The position numbers and the translations under genes were made by a program. Below are positions 4,794 through 9,415 of a stretch of DNA of 9,415 nt, piece by piece. A model generated the notes under the pieces. That model did no database searches. It was not told where the DNA came from and saw only the letters and a list, made by a program, of their open reading frames with translations. Source of the stretch: Dehalococcoidia bacterium (lineage in GTDB: Bacteria; Chloroflexota; Dehalococcoidia; GIF9; AB-539-J10); NCBI GenBank assembly GCA_004375885.1, contig SOJG01000071.1, positions 1 to 9,415 of the forward strand. Reading direction: 5' to 3'. How positions within the stretch are numbered: the first letter of the stretch is position 1; each line of letters opens with the position of its first letter.

Positions 4794-5843
4794 ATGCGAT
4801 ATAACAGAGTCCATGTAGAGTCTTTTGGCTATGAATTACCTGAGAATATCGTTACATCTTTGACCCTGGAACAAAGACTGGCCCCGATCTACGACAAACT
4901 CAAACTCCCGCGCGGACGCCTGGAGATGATGACAGGAATTCGCGAACGGCGATTCTGGGATGATGACGTAACGCCGAGTCAGGCCAGTGTAAAAGCGGCA
5001 GAAAAAGCGATTAGCAGGTCCGGGGTCAGCAGAGAGGATATTGGATGCCTACTCCATACGTCCGTGTCCCGTGATTTTCTGGAACCGGCGACAGCGACCG
5101 TGGTTCATGACTCTCTGGGCCTTCCTCACACAGCTACCATTTTCGACATCTCCAATGCGTGCCTCGGTTTCATCAACGGCATGGTGACCCTGGCAAATAT
5201 GATTGAGTTGGGGCAGGTAAGAGCAGGCATTGTGGTTGGCTGTGAGAGCAGCAAACGACTTATCGACACAACCATCAACAGACTATTGACAGACCCGGAC
5301 ATCAGCAGAGACAAGCTCAAACTGGCCTTTGCGACCATGACTTTGGGGTCAGGAGCAGTGGCAGCGGTGCTAACCCACGCCTCCCTGTCACAAGCCGGGC
5401 ATAAGTTCCTTGGAGGGGTAACACGCGCTGCCTCACAGCATAATGGTCTTTGCCGTATACAGCCCGATGGCTCCTTCTTCGATCTGGATGAACTCCCAGA
5501 TATGCACACAGACTACCGAGGGATACTCAAGAATGGACTGGGATTGGCGCCGCTTACCTGGGAGGCTACAAAACAGGAGCTTGGCTGGGAGGACTCGGAC
5601 GTAGATAGGTTTTTCACTCACCAGGTTAGCGCCGTGCATAGCAGACTGTTGTTCAAGAGCCTGGGGTTAGATAGTGCCAAGAACTTCTCCACTGTCGAGT
5701 ATTTGGGAAACATTGGATCGGTTTCCCTTCCCATCACTATGGCTATCGGCATCGACGAGGGTCGCCTGAATCCCGGTGATAGGGTTGCCATGATGGGGAT
5801 TGGCAGCGGCATAGTGTGCCTTATGCAGGGTCTGGAATGGTAG
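4794..5843 (+). CDS. OleA-like thiolase-fold condensing enzyme (KAS III superfamily)
   Basis: The 349-residue protein has the thiolase fold of FabH-type enzymes but resembles OleA, which joins two fatty acyl thioesters by a non-decarboxylative Claisen condensation. The OleA-type catalytic set is present: C123 in NACLGFINGM, H276 in HQVS and N306 in GNIGS. So is the glutamate E97 in SVSRDFLEPATA, a position where OleA has the Glu that reaches into its partner's active site. TGIRERRFW (47-55) and the C-terminal GIGSG loop also match. The start is fixed by an in-frame TGA immediately upstream of ATG 4794. GAGGAGGG lies 13 bases before it, rather far. Neighbours are a FabF-like ketosynthase and an ACP rather than OleB, OleC and OleD, so long-chain olefin synthesis is not implied. 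A KAS III priming enzyme remains possible. Confidence 0.8.
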   Translation: MRYNRVHVESFGYELPENIVTSLTLEQRLAPIYDKLKLPRGRLEMMTGIRERRFWDDDVTPSQASVKAAEKAISRSGVSREDIGCLLHTSVSRDFLEPATATVVHDSLGLPHTATIFDISNACLGFINGMVTLANMIELGQVRAGIVVGCESSKRLIDTTINRLLTDPDISRDKLKLAFATMTLGSGAVAAVLTHASLSQAGHKFLGGVTRAASQHNGLCRIQPDGSFFDLDELPDMHTDYRGILKNGLGLAPLTWEATKQELGWEDSDVDRFFTHQVSAVHSRLLFKSLGLDSAKNFSTVEYLGNIGSVSLPITMAIGIDEGRLNPGDRVAMMGIGSGIVCLMQGLEW

Positions 5844-5944
5844 AGAATATGGCCCTGTCTAGGGAAGTACTACCTTAGGCAGCAATGCAGCCAACTTACT
5901 CCAGGCTGCTCCTATGCCTACGTTTTTGATGGAAGTCTTGCTCT

Positions 5945-7195
5945 ATGGTGTCAGAGAAGCCTGAGGAAAGGCGAATCGTGATTTCCGGGGTTGGCCTCGC
6001 GGCGCCAAACGGGAATAACCTGCCCGAATTTCGAAGCAGCCTACTTGCTGGCCGATCCGGCATACAGAAACTCAACGTCCGCTATATGGGTGAAGTATTG
6101 GCTGGCATATGTCACTTCGACCCACTGAAGTATCAAGGGAAGAAGGAAGTGCGGCGCGGAACGAGGGCAGGCTCTATTGCTATCTATTGCGCTCAAGAGG
6201 CAATCGCCGATGCCAAATTGGACCTTGCTGGCCTTGATAGGTCGAGGATTGGTGTCTACCTTGGGATTACCGAGCATGGTACCGTGGAGACCGAAAGCGA
6301 GATCTACGAAATCAAGCAATTCGACTACGACGTAAAATACTGGTCTCATCATCATAATCCAAGAGTAGTGGCCAATAATCCTGCTGGCGAAGTCACTCTG
6401 AATCTGGGAATCACTGGACCTCACTATACTATCGGGGCTGCCTGTGCAGGCGGCAACATTGGACTCATACACGGCTTACAGATGCTGTTGTTGAGCGAAG
6501 TGGATTTAGCTTTGGGTGGAGGTATATCGGAGAGCACCGGCTCCTTCGGCATTTTTGCTGGCTTCAAAAGCGAAGGCGCTCTGGCATCCCATCCAGACCC
6601 TGAGAAGGCATGTCGTCCCTTTGACAAAGACAGGAATGGCGTGGTTGTTGCAGAAGGGGGCTGTATTTTTGTTCTGGAGAGACTGAGTGACGCCCTCAAA
6701 AGGGGAGCCAACATTTATGGCGAAGTCGTGGGCTATGCTATCAACTCAGATGCGACTGACTTCATCTTGCCCAGCGCAGAAAGACAAGTTGAGTGCATGA
6801 AACTTGCCCTTAGCAAGGCAAATATATCACCAGAAGATATCGATATTATCAATACCCACGGGACGGGCACCATAGAAGGAGACGTTGCGGAGTGCCGCGC
6901 GATCAGAGAAGTCTTTGGCGAATATCCCAATGCGTATATGAACAATACCAAGAGTCTCATTGGTCATGCTATGGGAGCCGCTGGCGCCTTAGAACTGGCC
7001 GGAAACTTGCCTTCTTTTGAGGACCACCTTGTTCATCCCACCATCAACTTGGACCACTTGGACCCTGAGTGTTCTCTTAACAACCTGGTTATCAACGAGC
7101 CAATCAGGATTGACAAGGTTGATTATATATTTAATAATTCCTTCGGAATGCTGGGCATCAATTCGGTCGTTATCCTGAAGAGGTTTGAGGAATAA
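5945..7195 (+). CDS. Beta-ketoacyl-ACP synthase, FabF/KAS II-like with an atypical gate loop
   Basis: This 416-residue cytoplasmic condensing enzyme would extend an acyl chain with a malonyl-ACP unit. The Cys-His-His triad is intact: C167 in GAACAGG, H305 in THGTGT and H341 in KSLIGHAMGAAG, with K336 also conserved. N- and C-terminal thiolase-fold halves are both complete. Two motifs differ from housekeeping FabF. The gate loop, usually NSFGFGGTN, reads NSFGMLGIN (398-406), so the gating Phe is Met followed by Leu. The usual THGTSTPxND reads THGTGTIEGD. These suggest a specialised ketosynthase with a different acyl pocket. GGAAG sits nine bases before the ATG. It lies 101 bases after the OleA-like gene and 38 before the ACP gene, consistent with one operon. 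Confidence 0.88.
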   Translation: MVSEKPEERRIVISGVGLAAPNGNNLPEFRSSLLAGRSGIQKLNVRYMGEVLAGICHFDPLKYQGKKEVRRGTRAGSIAIYCAQEAIADAKLDLAGLDRSRIGVYLGITEHGTVETESEIYEIKQFDYDVKYWSHHHNPRVVANNPAGEVTLNLGITGPHYTIGAACAGGNIGLIHGLQMLLLSEVDLALGGGISESTGSFGIFAGFKSEGALASHPDPEKACRPFDKDRNGVVVAEGGCIFVLERLSDALKRGANIYGEVVGYAINSDATDFILPSAERQVECMKLALSKANISPEDIDIINTHGTGTIEGDVAECRAIREVFGEYPNAYMNNTKSLIGHAMGAAGALELAGNLPSFEDHLVHPTINLDHLDPECSLNNLVINEPIRIDKVDYIFNNSFGMLGINSVVILKRFEE

Positions 7196-7233
7196 AGCTG
7201 GCAGCATTCCTAAGATAGACAAGTGGGGGGTAC

Positions 7234-7485
7234 ATGACCAAGGAACAAATCAAGGACACGCTTCTGGAGATCATAGCACAGATCATACCGGATGAAGATC
7301 TTAGCAACCTCAAGGGCGATATCCCGATACGTGAACAAGTGGAACTAGACTCGATGGATTTTTTAGACATCATCATGGAGCTGCGAAAACACTACGGTAT
7401 CGAAGTACCCGAGGATGACTATATGCAGTTAGCCACGCTAGATGGCTCCGTGGCTTACCTGGAGCCCCGGATGAGAGAACATTGA
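7234..7485 (+). CDS. Acyl carrier protein
   Basis: This 83-residue acidic protein has the four-helix ACP layout. The phosphopantetheine attachment motif is ELDSMDFLDIIMEL, with S40 as the predicted serine (DSM instead of the common DSL). The typical acidic helix II and the GIEVPEDD turn follow. ATG 7234 is preceded by a G-rich GTGGGGGG four bases upstream. Placed right after a dedicated ketosynthase, it is probably the carrier for that cassette and not the housekeeping AcpP, which normally sits with the fab genes. It needs a 4'-phosphopantetheine transferase and CoA, the end product of the pantothenate pathway encoded by the opposite operon. Confidence 0.93.
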   Translation: MTKEQIKDTLLEIIAQIIPDEDLSNLKGDIPIREQVELDSMDFLDIIMELRKHYGIEVPEDDYMQLATLDGSVAYLEPRMREH

Positions 7486-8320
7486 TCCATACTGCTGGCG
7501 TAATAGATACACGTCTCCGAAGAACTTAGCTGCCCTCTCGCTTATCAGCTTTCCAGCATATCATAGGGGCAATGCTGTCTGTCTCTGCGCCCGGTGACTG
7601 CCAGATCAGGATAATCAACCCAGGCAACCCCAAGGCGAGGCGCAGGAAGAACTACGGAGTTGCCCCCTTACAATTCCGGTGAAATCGTGGGAGAGTCCCG
7701 GGAAATCAGCAGGAGGTGTTGACACTTTCCTTGAGTTGTGTGGTACCATAGTACTACAAGGCTATCATCAGGGCGACGGTCAAGTGTCTGCGTCAGAGGG
7801 TTGTCTCAGGTTCCATCATGTTCAGCTCAGTATGTACGGACGCTCAGTCTTAGCTGTTCTTCTTTTTCACACCAGAAGCAACTCTTCCTTCCAGAATCGG
7901 TGGCTGTCTAGGAATATAGTTGCCCGATTTATTGCGCCCGTCCCTCTCTCCCCAGGAGGAGAGAGATTCCTCACTTGCGCTTCCCAACGGAGTCCGCTAT
8001 TTACGTGGGGTGGCAGAGAGAGCGTGATGCCCAGACTCACAGACGTTGGCGATGACAATGCGGGCGAAGCGCCCCGATTTCCTGGGGGCAACTCCGAAAA
8101 CCTGGAGAATAAGGACGTCGCAGTGTGAGACCGTTAGGATGGCATCTGCGCCGGTCCTACTCAAGGTGGTGCCTGGTAGTGGAGGCTCGATCACCGGGGT
8201 GGTATACTATGGCCTGAGGTCTTGCGGGACCTGAACTGGTGCACCGGGCCTTGAAAGGACAAAACAGCAGATGGGCCTGGCAACGGCCACTGTGAGCGAA
8301 GGACAAGGGAGAGTACACAC
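7486..8320. other. Long non-coding stretch, possibly decayed sequence
   Basis: About 835 bases separate the ACP gene from the GLUG protein gene, and I find no convincing gene on either strand. The open frames present overlap one another, lack ribosome-binding sites and look like no known protein. A 6-bp hairpin at 7554-7577 lies after the ACP gene but has no T-run. A TTGACA at about 7719 has only TACCAT 19 bases downstream. A perfect 8-bp hairpin (CTCTCTCC at 7944-7951 with GGAGAGAG at 7958-7965) is followed by GATTCCTCACTTGCGCTTCC, which recalls the ends of the intergenic repeats near panC. The length and repeat-like pieces suggest a decayed insertion region. Confidence 0.5.
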
Positions 8321-9415
8321 ATGCGAGAGAAGAACAAGCTATTATGCAGCCTGATTTGCTTTGTCATCATCTTCAGCTTGGCATTACCGGCGTTGTCAGC
8401 GGTTGTTCAGGCATCTCCGGCAACGAGAGTCTGGGATTGGTATGATTTGCACGCCGTCAGAGACAACCTGGGAGACCATTACATTTTGATGAACAGCCTC
8501 GATGCGGCTACTGCGGGTTACACGGAGGTGGCCAGTGCGGCAGCTAATGATGGAAGGGGTTGGCAGCCGATTGGAACTGTGTCTGAGGGATTCAACGGGT
8601 ATTTCGACGGTCAAGGTTACGAGATAAGCGACCTGGTCATCCGCCGCCCTGGTGAAGATAATGTAGGGCTCTTCGGGCGTGTTGATGAGGGAGGGGTGGT
8701 CGTCGAGGTGGGCATCGTGAACGTCGCTGTGACCGGCCGTTTGAGTGTGGGCGGCCTCGTGGGATCAAATTCCGGCACTGTGAGCAACGCCTATTCCGTT
8801 GGCGCTGCGATTGGCTACGCATCTGTTGGCGGTCTGGTGGGAACGAATTCGCATACTGTGCTCAACTCCTATGCCAGCGGCAGCGCGACCGGCAAGGAGC
8901 AAGTTGGCGGCCTGGTGGGATTCAACGACGGCAGTGTGAGCAACTCCTATTCTACCACCACCGTGACTGGCGATTTATGTGCCGGCGGGCTGGTGGCATC
9001 CAACTCGGGCACTGTGAGCAGCTCCTATTCTATCGCTGCCGTGACTGGCTATATATCTGTTGGCGGGCTGGTGGCATCTAATGCCGGCATTGTGAAGAAC
9101 TCCTATTCAGCCGGGACTGTGACCGGCAAGGAGCAAGCTGGTGGTCTGGTAGGGCGCAATACATTGGAGGGCGCTGTGAGCAATTCCCATTCCGCCGCTA
9201 GGGTGACCGGCGGTTCCTACATTGGCGGTTTGGTGGGATGGAATGATGAGGGCGGTGTGAGCGACTCATATGCCAGCGGCAGCGTGACCGGGGAGGACTA
9301 TATCGGCGGTCTGGTGGGATGGAATGACATGGGCACTGTTAGCAACTCGTATTCCAGCGGCGGCGTGACCGGCGAGGGGCATATTGGTGGTCTCGTGGGA
9401 TGGAATGACGGGGGC
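8321..9415 (+). CDS. Secreted GLUG-repeat surface protein (partial, 3' end outside window)
   Basis: The frame is open for 365 codons to the right edge. ATG 8321 is supported by AGGGAGAG seven bases upstream. Residues 1-31 form a signal peptide: charged REKNK, a hydrophobic core from L7 to about L25, and probable cleavage after ALSA or VVQA. Residues 38-140 are the N-terminal domain common in such proteins, with WYDLHAVRDNL, GWQPIGT, FNGYFDGQGYEISDLVI and VGLFG. From V143 onward come GLUG repeats of the type VGGLVGxNxGxVxNSYSxG, eight complete and a ninth started, predicted to stack into a beta-helix. Related proteins are exported or wall-associated and often adhesin-like or linked to polymer binding. 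The anchoring or catalytic C-terminus cannot be seen here. Confidence 0.88.
   Translation, partial: MREKNKLLCSLICFVIIFSLALPALSAVVQASPATRVWDWYDLHAVRDNLGDHYILMNSLDAATAGYTEVASAAANDGRGWQPIGTVSEGFNGYFDGQGYEISDLVIRRPGEDNVGLFGRVDEGGVVVEVGIVNVAVTGRLSVGGLVGSNSGTVSNAYSVGAAIGYASVGGLVGTNSHTVLNSYASGSATGKEQVGGLVGFNDGSVSNSYSTTTVTGDLCAGGLVASNSGTVSSSYSIAAVTGYISVGGLVASNAGIVKNSYSAGTVTGKEQAGGLVGRNTLEGAVSNSHSAARVTGGSYIGGLVGWNDEGGVSDSYASGSVTGEDYIGGLVGWNDMGTVSNSYSSGGVTGEGHIGGLVGWNDGG
8747..9415 (+). repeat. Tandem 78-84 bp coding repeats (GLUG units)
   Basis: The first five units are exactly 26 codons (78 bases) each. The sixth is 28 codons and the seventh and eighth are 27, with extra residues after the GLVG core. 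Units 1-2 resemble units 4-5 (ends YAS/YIS and twice GKEQ), and nearly identical DNA around GGCAAGGAGCAAG recurs 234 bases apart. This indicates duplication of a three-unit block. Confidence 0.8.

Noticed and set aside
7554..7577. Hairpin CAGCAT/ATGCTG after the ACP gene as a terminator
   Set aside because: Only six pairs with a 12-base loop and no T-run afterwards.
7671..7712. Resemblance to a cobalamin riboswitch core (CCGGTGAAAT followed by a GGGAGAGTCCCGG segment)
   Set aside because: The B12-box and the other conserved arms are not found, and the gene downstream is far away and unrelated to cobalamin.
8070..8086. GGGCG/CGCCC hairpin as a terminator
   Set aside because: Stem of five pairs, followed by only a short mixed CGATTT, and no gene immediately upstream.
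8203..8208. TATACT as -10 box for the GLUG gene
   Set aside because: No acceptable -35 box lies 16-18 bases upstream, and the position would leave a leader of about 110 bases with no other support.
7679..8234. Overlapping open frames on both strands
   Set aside because: They overlap one another, have no Shine-Dalgarno sequences and show no recognisable domain or consistent codon use.

Overview
The window looks like a chromosomal segment from a Chloroflexota bacterium, most plausibly of the Dehalococcoidia type. This is an inference from four things. A 23S rRNA gene has its own promoter and no 16S gene directly upstream, as in Dehalococcoides-type unlinked rRNA loci. A pantothenate operon is preceded by what looks like the orphan 'pan' RNA motif, known from Chloroflexota, Firmicutes and deltaproteobacteria. 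Intergenic repeats of the TGTCATTCTGAG...GAAGAATCT type are present. A GLUG-repeat surface protein is present. No sequence search could be run, so the lineage is provisional.

Minus strand, 1-4240. Read from right to left, a consensus promoter (4209-4237) drives a leader with two stem-loops of identical geometry, each with two bulged adenosines, followed by an intrinsic terminator whose 5' arm can pair instead with the second stem-loop. This is a complete-looking transcription attenuator. Downstream lie an internally deleted P1/DmpA-family peptidase pseudogene, a DUF2520 dehydrogenase-like gene, panD, panB and panC. PanD makes beta-alanine, PanB makes ketopantoate and PanC joins beta-alanine to pantoate. 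No classical ketopantoate reductase gene is in the cluster, and the DUF2520 protein is the natural candidate for that missing step. Two copies of an intergenic repeat have invaded the operon. One supplies the last 40 codons of the DUF2520 gene. The other lies between panB and panC next to a short remnant of a second panC start. After a 450-base non-coding stretch that holds the rRNA promoter, the 5' end of the 23S rRNA runs off the left edge.

Plus strand, 4260-7485. A divergent set contains a small unrecognised helical-repeat protein with an exact 16-residue period, an OleA-like thiolase-fold condensing enzyme, a FabF-like ketosynthase with an unusual gate loop, and an acyl carrier protein. 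Together they look like a compact acyl-condensation cassette for an unusual lipid or polyketide-like product. The ACP needs a 4'-phosphopantetheine arm derived from the pantothenate made by the opposite operon.

7486-8320 is about 835 bases with no convincing gene. From 8321 a secreted GLUG-repeat protein, with a signal peptide and at least eight complete repeats, runs off the right edge.
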